A stretch of DNA of 64,000 nucleotides from Seriola aureovittata (lineage: Eukaryota; Chordata; Actinopteri; Carangiformes; Carangidae): NCBI RefSeq assembly GCF_021018895.1, contig NC_079376.1:22075001-22139000 (forward strand), given 5' to 3'. How positions within the stretch are numbered: position 1 is the stretch's first letter; the number at the start of each line of letters is the position of its first letter. The position numbers were made by a program, and so were the translations under genes. The notes below the pieces were generated by a model. It worked only from the letters and a program-made list of their open reading frames with translations. It made no database searches and was not told where the DNA came from. Below, piece by piece: positions 13,501-43,120 of this stretch.

Positions 13501-16223
13501 GAGGTGACGCACACAGGGAAGAAGAAAGAAGCGGCCATCCAGTGCTGTCTGGAAGCCTGTCGAATGCTGGAGGCCAGAGGGCTGCTGCGCCAGGAAGCAG
13601 GTGGGAACTCAGCCCCACTGGGAATGTCTGAAATTGGAATCTGGAGAAGAGGTTACAGCATGTTGTCATAAGGATAAGAGTTTTCCCTGTTTTACATCCT
13701 ATTTCCAGTGTCCCGTAAACGCAAGAAGAAGAACTGGGAAGATGAGGACTACTACGACAGCGATGACGACACCTTCCTGGATCGAACTGGCACTGTGGAG
13801 AGGAAGAGGCAAGAGCGAATGAAAAAGGCTGGAAAGATTGAGGAGCAGCCAGAGACCTATGAATCTTTGGTAAACATCTGCTGGCACTTTTAAACACAAT
13901 TGGGGAATATTGCAATATTTTGATTCAGTTCCATGACATGAACAGGAGAAATAGGACGCAGTGACTCTAGATCAGCCTCCTTTTTATTTGTCACTTTAGA
14001 ATCTTCACTACTGCCTTTTTTTTTTTACACTTGTTGCTGTGGTCAGCATCAATATTGTGCTGAGAATTCACAAAGGGTGTGTAATTTGCTGAACAGAAAC
14101 TAAACACATATCATCATATCTAATGATAAAAATGCTGACACACTCACGTGTAGCAGATCTAATACTTACCACGTTCACCAGCTTCGCATGTTAGCATTAG
14201 CACCTTCTATAGACCAGAATATGTAGCAACATCAACAGATGGAGTTTTTCCTCCTGTTACAACTGTAAATGTTAATATGGTGAAATACCACACACTCCTC
14301 CACCTTATAAAACCACACACTGTGAAAACCACACACCAGGTGTTTGTTGCTCCGCTCCAAAGTAATGAATAACATATATAAATGCAGGTGTTCTCTGTAA
14401 GGTGAGAGGAGCTGCTGTTTCTACTGAATGTGACAGAAAAATCTATTATCCCTTTTATCTATTATTTCTATTTCATCTTTTATACTCAACAAGTCTTTAA
14501 TGTAAGGTGTGTTGATTTAAATGTTCATGTATTCTATTTTACTGTAGGTGGCCAAACTGTCAGAGGTGGAGAAGGAGCTGGAGGACACTCAGAAAAAGCT
14601 CAGTGCTGGTAGAGGAGGTGAGTCACCATCACCTGTGTCACATGCCTCTTCACCTATAAATATATGTTCTCCCTGTGTTATTCTATGTTTCATTCCTCCT
14701 TTTAGACTCCTCTGGCTCTTCCACGGAGGACCCACTGGACGCTTTTATGACTGCAGTAAAAAGCGAGGCAGCGATGGACGCTGTGGAGCGCAGGAAGCTT
14801 CACGTTCACGTAGCAGACTTACGCAGAGACGCCCAGCGACTTCGCAAACTGGTCGAACTCACAAAGCCTGCACAGATGCCGTCGCTGCTGCCGAGGTTAG
14901 ACACACATACTACAGCTCCAAAACCCAGAAATCCTCCTGAAATATCAGCGACTTTTACATGTAGGTTATGTGAAGGAAAAAAAGTCTGAGACTGTGTTTA
15001 ACATCTTCTTTGAAACATTCTCTGGAGTTAAATTTTTATTCCAATATATATTGGACCACATTTAAATGCTTAAAAGATGTCTTGATGTGCGTTGATGATG
15101 TAGCGGCGGCACAGAGACAGAGAAGCTTAAGAAGACCTTACCGCTCTTTGGAGCCATGAAGGGAGGAAGCAAATTCAAACTGAAGACTGGCACCATTGGG
15201 GTAGGTGTTGTTTCTTATGGTTTTAACTTACGTTTAATCATTTGAGACTTAAATGTTGCATTTGTACTAGAGTTGTTCTGCTTCAGATACAAAAATCAAA
15301 AATGACCCCAACACTGCTTAAAATTTGGTATCGGGAATCGGCAAATAAGCAGGTCTATGCACCGATTCAGTAATGCGTAATGTATTAATAAATTTCACAC
15401 CCAGATAAAATCAATTCCTCTTTGCCGTTCTTAAACAGTAGCCTACACAGGAAGTTGCACTGCGACAACGACTGTTTGAGCAATTTGGCAACATGATACA
15501 CTGGAAAGTCCCACCAGCAAAAAGGCAAAGTGTTCTGAATGCAAGGCTTTAATTTCAACATGTTACAACGACTAGTGTAGGAAGTATTATTTATTTATTT
15601 CAGGATTTGTTTTAATGGCTTACAGTCAAATTAGATAATAAAAGAAAGACTATGATATTCATGTATCTGTTCATGTTTTATAAAGGATTTAATCTGAGCA
15701 GTCATATCACATCCATACAGGGTCACTAGAAAAGTTGTCACATTTTTTTTTTAATGCGTTGGTATCGGCTGATGCAACAAGTTCAGGTGTCGGGAAGGAA
15801 AAAACGGTATCAGAGCATCACTAATTTTTTTTTTACTAAGCCTCTTTCTCTCTGCCGTTGATGTTTTTGTTCTCTCTCTAGAAGTTGCCTCCGAAGAGGC
15901 CGAATTTGCCTGCAGAGCTCTTCAATATGAAAGAACTTCCACCTGGTGAAGAGGAGGAAGAAGAAGAAGAAGAAGAGGAAGAGGCAGGGAAAAATGAGGA
16001 TAATGATGATAAACAGTGTACCAGTATTGCTGAGTCTAATGATGACTCTGAAGAGTCCAGTGCATCCATGAGTCAAGAGAGCGCTCCCTCGGGCCAGCGA
16101 AGACGGAAGCCAGTACAGTCCCATGAGCTGAAAGGTAAAAGAACTGTTACTGTCGGAGGAAGCAGGGGATAAGGAGGAATCATGCATTTTGGTTTTCTGA
16201 CTTCTTTGTAGTATGTTCACAAG

Positions 16224-16270
<47 letters not shown>

Positions 16271-18051
16271 GTGCCTTATAATGCCACTGGGTGGCAGTAG
16301 ATCTTTTATACATACAAACAGCATACTGTCTACTTTGTGTGCTTCCATATGCAGACATAGATCATAAAATTCAATTATGAAGCAGTGGCCGGCTTAGATC
16401 AACTCTTATATTTTATTTTTGTATTTTTGGTACAAAGTCAGGTAACATCTGTCCTTATGACCCACATCTGTACCATCACAGGATCTATTTTAACCTTAAA
16501 GATTAGAATCCATATGGCACTTTATATTTCTTGTTTGTGTGTTTTCATGTCAGAGCAAAGCAGCAAACAGAGGGGAGGTGGGGAGTGTGCTGAAGCGGTG
16601 GAGCAGGTAGCCGAGCACAAGAGCAACAAGGCCGCGGCACTGAGTCCAAGTGGGTGATGTGTCTTATTGTTTCCATATTAATCTGCGCTCTCTCAAGTGT
16701 TGGTTACTGTGCATCAGTGGTGAGGGGAGTATTCAGATCATTTATTTAAGGAGCAGTACTGCAATGTAAAAATAATCCTCAAGTCCCATATTCAAAATTT
16801 GAATTTTCAGCCACAAAATTACTCAAAAGTAGTCGTTTCCAAATGACATGTGCCAGTGTTTTATTGTTGTATGATTGCATCATTAATAATGACACATTAA
16901 CATGTAAGCAGAAATTTGTAGTTGTAGTTGTAGCTGGTCAAGGTGTAGCTAATTTTCATGTTTTAAAATTGGTAATTTAATAGTGGATCAAAATACGATA
17001 TTTCCCAAAGAGTGAAAGTATCTCAAAATTGTTGTATAAAAAAATATTAGTGTTGTACGTATTATTATTATTGTCTCTCAGTGGCATTGGTGCACTGTAA
17101 TCTTTAATGTACTGTACCTCCGTTTCCACAGAGTCCAAAGCAGAAGGTGACAGAGAGGCAGCAGCTGAGCCCAGTTCCAGAAAGAAGAAGAAAGTGATGG
17201 GCCCCAGCAGGGTAGGTCCTCACACACACACAGGAGTAAACATTCAGATGTATCATACAGAAAAAGTGTGACATAAATTGAATCTCCTCATGGTGTGTCT
17301 TCATAGCCCCCAGTGCAGCTCTCAGGACAGTATCCAGAGGACGACCCTGATTATTCAGTGTGGATGCCTCCTGCAGGTAAACAACTGGACAGTATAACCT
17401 TAACCCTGTTGCTCTTTGTTCTGATTAGTAGAATAGACGTTCTTTCTCCGAATCTTAAGACTTTTTGCCAGAGTGAGCTAGAATCCAAACATGTATCAAG
17501 TCTATGCAGAATGAAAAGCAGGGACTTAGGACAGCTGGTCACAGCAGCAGCGCTACTCTCATACTTTTACAACAAAGTAATTGCCTTCTAGTGCGTCTTG
17601 ACAAACACTCATTGACGCTGATAAACGTGCGTGTTCCTGGGCTACGGAGCTCAGGAATGAAAGGAAGGGGGGAGGCAAATATTTTTTAAGGATACTGTGA
17701 GAGGAAGAAAACACGGTCTCATGGTCCATTTGTGCAGCCAAAATTGCAGGGACATTTTCATTGTTCACTAAGGAATGCAGATCAAAGTCACTTAAAAATG
17801 ATAAGATAAGCTGGAGTAAAATAAACTTTGAAATGGCTGCCAGACTGAGTTTGGATTCAGAGTCAAGACTAATTGCACTGTATAATTTAAGCATCACAAT
17901 TGGTTTGATCAGGAGCTAGCAGAAAACTTTAACGTAATCCCAAAATGTGTGCGTGTGTGCGTGTCCTTTTGATGCTCAAACTTTCTTTTCTTCACTCGTA
18001 GGTCAGACTGGAGATGGCCGCACACACCTTAATGACAAGTATGGCTACTGA
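10514..18051 (+). CDS. slc4a1ap: Kanadaptin (SLC4A1AP), FHA-domain nuclear protein
   Basis: Fourteen coding exons: 10514-11344, 12675-12897, 13092-13220, 13312-13372, 13461-13600, 13709-13869, 14548-14617, 14706-14895, 15104-15200, 15882-16134, 16554-16649, 17132-17211, 17307-17376 and 18002-18051. All phases agree, giving 2451 nt (816 residues plus stop); human is close to 800 from memory. Residues about 185-277 form an FHA domain with GR, SRYH (209-212) and GSTHGT (239-244) in the usual order. Exons 4-5 (about residues 395-460) look like the double-stranded-RNA-binding-like segment ([14 protein letters not shown]). The middle and C-terminal parts are acidic and basic low-complexity sequence with coiled-coil-like stretches. 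The C-terminus [11 protein letters not shown] is typical. The exon 11 donor is the weakest call: CCAA then GTGGGT keeps frame, while the nearby GTGATG does not. Human work proposed a role with the anion exchanger and later placed the protein in the nucleus. Confidence 0.96.
11690..12090. repeat. Possible old transposon fragment in slc4a1ap intron 1
   Basis: The segment between exons 1 and 2 contains GCCAAGGCCAATTCCAATTCC and later GTCAGTGCCAATACCAACCC, echoing imperfect terminal sequences of the same type as the repeat in intron 9. The relation is weak and no target duplication was found. Nothing else in this 1.3 kb intron is recognisable. Confidence 0.25.
15262..15830. repeat. Dispersed repeat with GGTATCGG-type ends in slc4a1ap intron 9
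   Basis: The segment contains TTTGGTATCGGGAATCGG, GCACCGATTCAGTAATGCGTAATG and, near the right end, GTTGGTATCGGCTGATGC and GTATCAGAGCATCACTAA. This style (degenerate 'gtatcggtgcatcactaa' ends) resembles hAT-type non-autonomous elements of fish. No coding frame is present. Boundaries are approximate. Confidence 0.45.
16228..16270 (+). repeat. (GAT)n microsatellite in slc4a1ap intron 10
   Basis: About 14 uninterrupted GAT units lie under 100 bp downstream of the exon 10 donor. The same trinucleotide composition is not translated here because the exon ends at 16134. Confidence 0.95.
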
Positions 18052-18977
18052 GGGAAAACATAAGAGAGCTCTTCAGCTTCCACTCCACCAGCTTTTATAC
18101 TTCAGATAATACCTGCAACACAAAGGCCTCTGGTCTCCTCAGCTCTGACCATTAACCCCCTCCACCCATCCCAGTCCCTCTGTGTGTGGTTCAGCTTAGA
18201 AAAACGAGGAGCTTGGAACCGACCAGGGACAGGCAGCGAGGATGCTGCTGCACCCTCTGATTCATCTCTTGAAGATTTTTGAATTTGCGGACTGATAAAC
18301 AAAGAGCACACCATTCCAATTCACATTAAATGGGCAGTCAGCCTGCTGGCACTTTTCCCTGCGATCAAGACGGGTGGCACCTGAACTTTTTATTTGAATT
18401 CTATACAATCAAGCAGAAAACGGAAAGTGAGAGCGAAGGAGCAGTAACTGATCTCAACTCAGTTTTTCTGGTCTTTGGCTGCTCCTCTTGCAGTTAAATC
18501 CACCTGACATCCAATCTGTGTCCCTCCTCTGTTTGGCTTCAGTCGATCTCGCTGGCATAACCTTTTTTTTTTTTTTTTTTTTTTCCAAAGGAGAGTGTGT
18601 AACAGGGAGGGAGAAAGAGGGAGAGCATTGAAGCAGCTTTTCTGACCATCTGGACACTTGGATGGCTTACTGGATGAAACACAAGCTGATAATGACTCAA
18701 CCTAAGTGGAGTGTGTGTCTTGTGTCTACACCGACACACAGACACACACACACACATGCATAGCCCAACCTCCTCAAAGTTCTCTTTTTAACATGATTGT
18801 CTTTATGAGCGAGTCAGCTACTGGGGTGTTTGCCTAGAGCAGGATTCCTCGCTCTGTGAAATCCCACTCAGTGCTGTTCTCTTGGTTTACTGCCATACGT
18901 TCCATCCTCTTTCCTGTTGTCTATTCTCGAAACACAAAGTAAAGAAGCTGTATTTTGTTATATAAATGTATAATAAA
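18052..18977 (+). other. slc4a1ap: slc4a1ap 3' UTR with poly(A) signal
   Basis: The sequence after the TGA runs to a canonical AATAAA at 18972-18977, preceded by TATAAATGT. It includes a run of about 24 T near 18561 and a short CA tract near 18738. The next 1.5 kb has no plus-strand gene, which supports ending the transcript here. Confidence 0.8.
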
Positions 18978-20440
18978 AGTGTCTGTACATAACCTCTGAG
19001 TTGTTTACTCTTACTCCCTTAACTTTGACCTGATTATACCCTCTTACAGCCACTCTCCTCTAAATTTTCCAGCCATCCTTCCTCTGCTGTTCTTCTTCAC
19101 ACGCAACCTCGTTCTGACGTCAGACTGTCTTTTTCCTCTCTTTCAAGCTCTCTCTCTCACACAGGATTTCTCAGGGTATGATCTGGCACAAAGAGGCTTG
19201 TGGTCTTGGCTGTGGCTCTTTGCTGTGATGTTCTGTGCTGTGACCTACTAATCACAAATGGAAAACATGGTCCCCTCTGCCTCAAACGCAACTACAAATG
19301 GTATTGACATATTATCACCACATAAAGTTGTCGTGGGGCACAGGTTAGCAGGTTAACAGTTGCCTACTTACACATCCAGAGACAGGCATTCAATTGAAAG
19401 TCCAAAGAGTCCAGTTCAACAAACTTTCCTCAAGCAAAGAGTTTAGGGAGGGATTATAAATGAGACCTTTCTCTATATAACAATATAATAACTATGTTCT
19501 TATATCATTTCAAGGAAAATAACAGCTGTAATAAGTAATAACTACATAGCAGAGGGCTTTGGTAGAATATAATAAAGTGCTTCATTTTACAAAATGAACA
19601 GCTTTAACTCCTTTTCTCTTTTTCTCTCTTTCTTTCCTTCTTCTATCCCACTTTCCTCACTTATTTCGCTGATGACGTCGCTCGCATGTTTGTGTCTCAC
19701 TCAGTGACTTGATTTGTAGTAATTGGCTGAGTAGCATCATGACCAGTGCCTTAGAAGCCAGAAAAGCTGTGCTGGTCAAAATGGACACGTTCTGGTAAAA
19801 TTGAATAATTCTCAATAATTTATAGGCTATACATCCGGGTCTGGATAGGATAGCGTCTGGACCAGGGTCCACCTATTACTGACCTCTGATGTACAGTAAC
19901 TGTATGTCTGTGTGTGTACAGTGGGTTTATCAGCGCTTTTCTCATGAAAACTGCTGAGAGGTGAGAATGAACCAAAACAATGAGCTAAAAGATACTAAAA
20001 CCTTTTACATTACATACTGTCATTTGAAGCATCGTTAGTATAAAAATATAAATTAGTGCAGCTTTAAAGGTTTAGTGTCAGATGTGGATTTCACTTAATG
20101 TTTCACTAATAAAATCTGTGGGAGTTCATGCCTCTGTTAAATACAGGACAGGTACATACTGAGCTTCAAGCAGAGAAAAAAATTCAGTATTGTACCTTGT
20201 GACATAATGGATGAGTGACAAATTAAAGGAAAATCCCAGATATATTATCTAAGTAAGGACCAAAAGAACAGCTTCAGTGTAACCTAGCAAAGAAAAGCGT
20301 CTTAAAGTGTCAGTTATGTTGTTCGTTCCCTCAGTTATTCCGGTTTTCTCTTTTATATTGTCACCTGTCTGTATCATAAGTTACATTATATAAATCTATA
20401 TATTAGATTGATCCAAAGAAAAAAACATTACCTAAACAAG
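18978..20440. other. Convergent spacer between slc4a1ap and the unrecognised minus-strand gene
   Basis: No gene is supportable. The stretch is mixed AT-rich and pyrimidine-rich sequence with short open frames lacking splice context. It lies between the poly(A) signal of slc4a1ap and the outermost candidate poly(A) signal of the minus-strand gene. Confidence 0.6.
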
Positions 20441-20453
20441 AGGCCACAGGGCA

Positions 20454-21601
20454 TTTATTGATTCATTTTGTGCAACAGTGGACGAAAACATGTCAATGTT
20501 ACATTCACTTCAATTTTAGTTACAGTGGTGACGTTGTGTTTAATCAATGAATCATCTCATGTCAAGCTGAGCTGAGAACTACCTCAAGTTTCATTCAATA
20601 CAACAGGAATGTGATTTCAAGGCATTAAGAGATCTTTAGAAAACACTGGGATGTCTTGGATACACCAGTGGTCCTCTTCTACCTAGAAAGTAATGAGGTA
20701 AAATATTTGAAAAAAAAATAATGGCACACTACAAGTAGGCTATGCATAACACAGCACCAGTTACACTTGCCAAATGTGCAGCAAACTATTCTCATACTTC
20801 CTTATTTCCATATACCTCTCTCTCTGCAAAACAGTGGAATTCATGCAAGAAAAGAGGATACAAGTAGTTAACTCTGACCCTGGACTAAAAGTGACAAATT
20901 CATTAAGAAACGTACATCATCAAAGGTCTACTATTCAAACTACATTCATACATGTTTGTTATAGCTCGTTCGTCATGACCTGCATATTCAATAACACATC
21001 CAAAGTAGTTTTTCAGACAGACAAACGTGACCACTGTCTATGTTCATCGCAACAATAACATATCAGATGACTCATCTCACCATGTTTAGTATATGAAGTT
21101 ACCAAGAGCCTTACAAGTTGTCCAGTAATCAAATAAAAGGAGGAAACCTTGGGAACCATTTGATTGTCTTACATGCTTTTATTTCCAACCAAAACTAAAG
21201 TCAAGTTTCACAACGGTCGGCCTTGTCCCTTTGTACCACACCTCTACTCCACCGTCCATGTTTGTTTCTTCATCATTCTTCCTCCAATCACAGGATCTTT
21301 TCAGAAACAGCTATACATTTGCAATACCTGAAGAATCCTTAGAAACGTTGTGTTTAGGCCACTTCATTCTCCAAATGTCCCTGCTGATTTCACATGGAGA
21401 ACAACGATCATGGTGACAGCGTTACAGGGTGGGATTACCTGAGTGTGCAATAGTTCGCTCATCAAACAAATGTCTTTCTAGTGGTCAGTTTCACATCAGT
21501 CCTTCCTTGGTCTTGCTGCAGAAGCCACACAAAAGCAGCCATCTAGGAATGAAGAGTTGGGGGCGGGAAGGGAAGTATTATCTGGCGTTGGATGAATTTC
21601 C
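20454..21601 (-). other. 3' UTR of the four-exon minus-strand gene
   Basis: Downstream of the TAA (21604-21602) the minus strand offers AATAAA at 21183-21178 and another at 20459-20454. Either could end the transcript, so the UTR is about 0.4 or 1.15 kb. No other coding feature is convincing in this interval. Confidence 0.55.
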
Positions 21602-38161
<16,560 letters not shown>

Positions 38162-38559
38162 TTTTTTTTTTTTTCTGAGTAGCTTATGGCTTATCCTCTA
38201 CAATTACTACTGTTTCTGATGTGACGGTTACAACTTCATTAGCTAACATGAGCGGCTTTACACATTTAAAAGAAGGCACACGGGATTATCACTTGACTTC
38301 AAACCGCCGAGCAGCTGCACACTCTTAGCTCCAGGTTAGCTAGTGTCAAAAAACATGATACACCGAAATTCGTTAAACTGCGTAGATGTGGCTTCTTTTC
38401 AACGGCTGTGCGTAGCAAACTTGTTATTATCGAGTTCATTAGTCTACGTTGTAGTGTCGGGTCTTTTTTTCTTTTCCTCACCCACCGCAGCCTCGACTCA
38501 CTTCCACAGCTTAATTCAAAGATGTGGGCAAAAAAAAATAATTAAAAAACAATATCAAC

Positions 38560-38720
38560 TTGCTCGCATTCAGACACTCACACACGCACACTCACACACA
38601 TACACACAACCAAATGCACACCAGCTCCACGAACACACACAGTACTCCTCCAGCCTGAGCGTACTACCTTCTGATTGGCTGCACCTCTGAGTGATGTCAT
38701 GTTTCTCTCTCGAGGAGGAG
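38560..38720 (-). promoter_or_regulatory. Putative promoter of the four-exon minus-strand gene
   Basis: Reading toward the gene, the minus strand shows ATGACATCAC (CRE/AP-1-like, 38700-38691) and then AGCCAATCAG (CCAAT box, 38680-38671). About 500 bp of possible 5' UTR follow before the start codon. No TATA box is evident. A GGTGGGTGAGG donor-like word near 38480 could mark a UTR intron. The orientation of the CCAAT box fits minus-strand transcription. This is inference from motifs and position. Confidence 0.45.
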
Positions 38721-39287
38721 GGCTGAGAGTTAAAGCCACATTATCGTGTCTGTTTACTTCCTCTTTTTCTATCAGGATAATAAATTATATGCACTTAAAC
38801 ACACAGGTGTTTGTATTCTGTCTGCCTTCTGCAGAAAAATTTCTAGTTTAATCAATTTGAATACGTGAGTTTGCGGCCATCACAACCTTAATGTTACTGA
38901 ATTTTCTGTTAAATTGGTAGAAGTTAGTACAAGTAAACAAAAAGTCGCAGAAATGTCATTGCATCTAAATTATGTTGTCTTTTTAATAGCTCTAATTTAA
39001 TTTAAATCAATGCAAAAACTCAGTTAATTGACATTTCACATGATAAAAAAGCACACTACTAATATGAGTATGATGGCTCTGCTTCATATACTGTAAGAGG
39101 TACTGTGCCCACTCAATGACATGACTTAGGCTACTGGGACACCCAAATGAATTAGGGCTATCATTGATTAGTTAATCAGTAACATCTGTGCTTTTCCTGC
39201 TATGAATATGGCCACACTTACATAGGTCCATACCTCTGACAAGGTGAAATTGAAGCCATGTCATTCAATCTGTCTACTTTCTCTCTG

Positions 39288-39660
39288 CCAACACTTTACT
39301 TTAACCCCCTTATTTAGTATTTATTAGCACTATATCAACATTTTATACATTGTTATAATGTGGTTGTACACAGATAAGCGTTTATTAATGTACAGTATTT
39401 GTTGACAGTTACAACCTCTACTATGAAGCCATATTATAGATTATTAGAGGTGTGTTTTACAGTAGTGACATTTATCAGCTGCTTATTCACAAGCCTCTAC
39501 TGATGGATGTCTCACAGGAGGAGTTACAGTTATTGACAAATACATTAATAAACACGAACCTGCTTACAACTACATTATAGTGTCTTTTAAACCACTTGAT
39601 AAATATTTATATTCTGCCTATAAATGCTAAATAGGGGGATTTAAAGTAACGTGTTACCCT
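39288..39660. mobile_element. Fold-back non-autonomous DNA transposon
   Basis: Left arm AACACTTTACTTTAACCCCC pairs with the right arm GGGGGATTTAAAGTAACGTG in inverted order. The match continues inward through TATTTAGTATTTAT against ATAAATGCTAAATA, and on to GCGTTTATTAATGTA against TACATTAATAAACACG. Each arm is about 100-120 bp, so the whole could fold into one long hairpin. There is no coding frame. A target duplication was not identified. Confidence 0.7.
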
Positions 39661-40030
39661 ATCCTTTATAATGTGGTGCAGAAGTATACAGAACCACAAA
39701 GAAAAAATATTCCACTAACAGTCCTGCATTGACGATCTTTAAGTGTTTGAAATTATATACAAAAGTAAAAGCACTTAAAAATGGCCCATACACATGATAT
39801 ATTATTATTTTGCTGCATTATCCTTATAACTGATGCACTGCTGTGTAAGTAGCACGTGATGTATTTGGTTGATGTGCATCTGATTTTAAATTTGTAAAGT
39901 CACTAGAAAATAATGGAGTCAAAAGTATTGTACAACATTTCCCTTTAAGCTGCAGGAGAAGCAGCATTGCATGCTGGAAATACTCAAATAAAGTATATCT
40001 ATACTAACACTTTACTTTCCACCACTACAG
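39661..40030. repeat. ACTTGTACTTTACTT-family repeat, related fragment
   Basis: Contains GTCCTGCATTGACGATC, AAAAGTAAAAGCACTT, GTATTGTACAACATTTCCCT and an end AACACTTTACTTTCCACCACT. These correspond to parts of the family at 29624, partly in reverse order. It abuts the fold-back element. Confidence 0.45.
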
Positions 40031-40849
40031 TTTACCACATATTAAGCTCTTAGTTTGACATGATATGAATTTGATCAGCATAGCGAGATATGTTTCATTT
40101 GAGTCATCATTAAAGCAATGATGAAGTATTAGACCCTGTATTAAAAGATGAGGTAAACCTTTATTGCCTTAGTCGCCTTATCATCCGTGAAATCTCACTT
40201 TTTTCTCACATATGTTTACATCTAAGATACGTTTGCCTTTTCTGCCACACAAAGCAAACTCCTACAGCTGCTGCATGCAAGAGTTTTGGAACACTGTATA
40301 GCTTCGGCAGCTTCAGTAGACTTGAAGCCGACAGAAGTCTTTGAATTGCAACGTCACCATAATTTAATTCACAAGTTATTATCCCAGCGTGAACGCATGA
40401 GGATGACTATTATACCCTAAGGATTAACTCTTTCCAATGTGCAGTGCAGACAGTTACACAACTCAAACACTGAGGAGTGTCATTCAGAGCAAATAACATT
40501 AGGCTCAGTGTGTGTCCATTTTGGAGCCTGCACTGTGACATGAAAACATTAAATATGTACTTGTGATCTTTTTGGATTAATTTTACTATGATAAACAATG
40601 TACTGAAGCTTATTAAAATGATTTTTTTTTTTTAAAAACAATTAAAATAAAAGACACAGCAGAAGAAGTGGATCATTATGTTTACTGAAGTATGTAAACA
40701 CTGGCTTGTGTTTCAAGGAAAGAAAAATCTTTCCAAATCTGAATAAAAGCCATCACTTCCATTCGTGAGGCCTTCCATCTGTCTTCTCGCTACAGCTGTT
40801 ATTCCTTGCGGTATCCCAGTGTCCAATAACAACCACACCTTTTCAAGAG

Positions 40850-40850
<1 letters not shown>

Positions 40851-40890
<40 letters not shown>

Positions 40891-40925
40891 AACAGAGAGA
40901 GAGAGAGAGAGAGAGAAACAGAGAG
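40851..40925. repeat. Interrupted (GA)n microsatellite
   Basis: About 35 GA units broken by AAAG and AACAG variants. Confidence 0.93.
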
Positions 40926-41821
40926 AAGGAGGACATGTCAGGTGTAATTGGTGTAAGTGGAGCATCCAGTTTCAGTGATGTCATTCTTAGCAACCAGTCT
41001 TATCTAAGACGTCGTTGCATGCCTGCATACATGTCCTGTCACTGCAGCAGCATTTGTTTTTGTCTCTGTTTTCTTTCTATGATGCTCTAAAATCCTATTA
41101 CAATGATTAAATGTATCCAAAAGCTAATCAAGCACTTAACTGCCAGAACTAAGGTAAGACAATTTCAAATCATTTAACACACTCCAAACATAACCTATTT
41201 GCATAACAGTGCTGAGCATCAACATTAACACCTCGCTGTGCTGTTAAACGCTTGTGGCTCACTTGTTTGTGTGTGAGATGCTTTCTCACTTAACACCTCC
41301 GGTCAATGACCTGGTAAACTTTCCAGGAACCTGTGACTTGGCTCCAGGTCAAGCTCAATGCAAATCCAATTTGCAGCTGAATATAGCCAACGAGTCAGCA
41401 ATACCCAAGATCTGCGTAACCTCTGAGAGTATAAGTATAAACTGCTCAAAAATAATGAGAAGAGAAACAGTTCATTATGATTATGATTATGTTTAGCCCT
41501 TGTCAAAAACTGAGAAGACTGTACAGGCTCATTATTTTTATGGGGGTTGTTGTTCTTACATTTTTGGCCACATGAGGGCAGCATTTGTATTCTTTTAGAG
41601 GAAAGGAATAAATGGATTAAATCAAAGAAAAGATCCTGGATTGCAAGGGTGGTCACAAATCCTTTGAACAGCAGTGTGTGGCTGTGGTGAAGGTGGGTGG
41701 TGTAGTTCAAAGTTAAAGTTACTAATATAACCGCTGACCTTTGGACAATGATCATCCTGGTTTATTCTGTTCAAAATAATAAATCCAATTGGAAATATGT
41801 CAATTTTATAAAAAATATATT

Positions 41822-41885
41822 CAATATATTATATATATATATAATATATATATATATATTATATATATATATATATATATATTAT
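41822..41885. repeat. (TA)n microsatellite
   Basis: TA dinucleotides with a few TATTATA breaks over about 60 bp; self-complementary and probably length-variable. Confidence 0.93.
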
Positions 41886-43030
41886 ATTTCCCATATTCAT
41901 ACCTGGAAGAATCTTGTGACACCCCTACATTGGACCGTAACATTTGGTCTTCCTGCTTCATTACCTTATATAGCTTTTTTAATACACTTTACTTTCTTAC
42001 CTTCAGAGATTCTGAATTAGATTGTATCAAGTATCTTTGGGTGAAAGCTAATGTTAGCTTGTTTCTCACATTAGCCATAAGTTGCAGTTGAGCTAACTAA
42101 TGTTGGCTAGCTGATAGTGTACACTTTCATTTCCAATATTAGCTTGTCATTTCATTACCAATATAAAATGTCATATAAGATCTTATCTTAAGCAACACTG
42201 GTGCTAAGTCATGAGCAGTGAAACAATAGATGATTAGTTGTTGTAGAGATATGTTTTTACATCCATATAGAGTTATTATTTTATTTGGTGTGGTGGTTAA
42301 TTAGTCTTTTACTTTGAACATTAGTTTTTATACTAGGCACCCTCTTTGTTTTCAAGAGGCAGTTGTCTGTTTTTCTGTGCTGGTAATCCAACCATGTGAT
42401 GATCTACAGTTTATTCACCTCTTACATTGACTCTCATGTGGATATAAGAGGGCAGGCTGACAGCACACTCATTTCCAGCACATCACTGCAGTATGAAGTG
42501 GTGTATTTGCGTGGACTTTGTTTACTGACTGACTGATCGTAAATGTGACTAGTTCATTTTCACCCAGTGGCAGATCATGTTTGCAGTGTCTGCCACAGCA
42601 AACACGGCTCCAGAGTAAGCAGCAGTCTTGTTTGCTCTCTGCTGGCAGCTCAGTGATACTGCACAGATCATGTGCGTCAGTGTGGGCTGAAATGGTCCAG
42701 TGTGTTACAGTAAGTGTTTTGGAGAGCAGGGGTGTGAGAGGTGTTTGCTCATTCTTCTGTGACACTAAAAGCCAAAAGTACATCATTTATCCTAACATTG
42801 CATTGTGGTTCAATCATTTCCTGTTAAAGGGCAAAAGTTGCAGATGTTTCTCTCTTCCTGATTTGAAGTTTAGTCATTTACCGCACATTTGTGTCTAAAT
42901 AATTTCACTGAACACAGGGGGATGTAACTGTAAGAGTTCAGTGTAACATTCATGAATGTTTCATCATTGCAAGTTTACTAAAGGATTTTTGCGGTTTGAA
43001 TGGACACTGTACTGTGATTCAGAGGTTAGT

Positions 43031-43120
43031 GAAGAGAAGAGAAGAGAAGAGAAGAGAAGAGAAGAGAAGAAAAGAGAAGAGAAGAGGAGAGAAGAGAAGA
43101 GAAGAGAAGAGAAGTGAAGA
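43031..43120. repeat. (GAGAA)n pentanucleotide satellite
   Basis: About 18 units of the five-base repeat GAAGA with single-base variants; purine-only on the plus strand. Confidence 0.95.

Noticed and set aside
13457..13915. 152-codon minus-strand frame
   Set aside because: Shadow of slc4a1ap exons 5 and 6 on the opposite strand.
15810..16358. 182-codon minus-strand frame with poly-Ser
   Set aside because: Antisense shadow of the Glu-rich exon 10 of slc4a1ap; no independent splice or protein evidence.
43031..43120. CRISPR-like regular repetition
   Set aside because: It is a five-base tandem repeat with no spacers, in a vertebrate genome.
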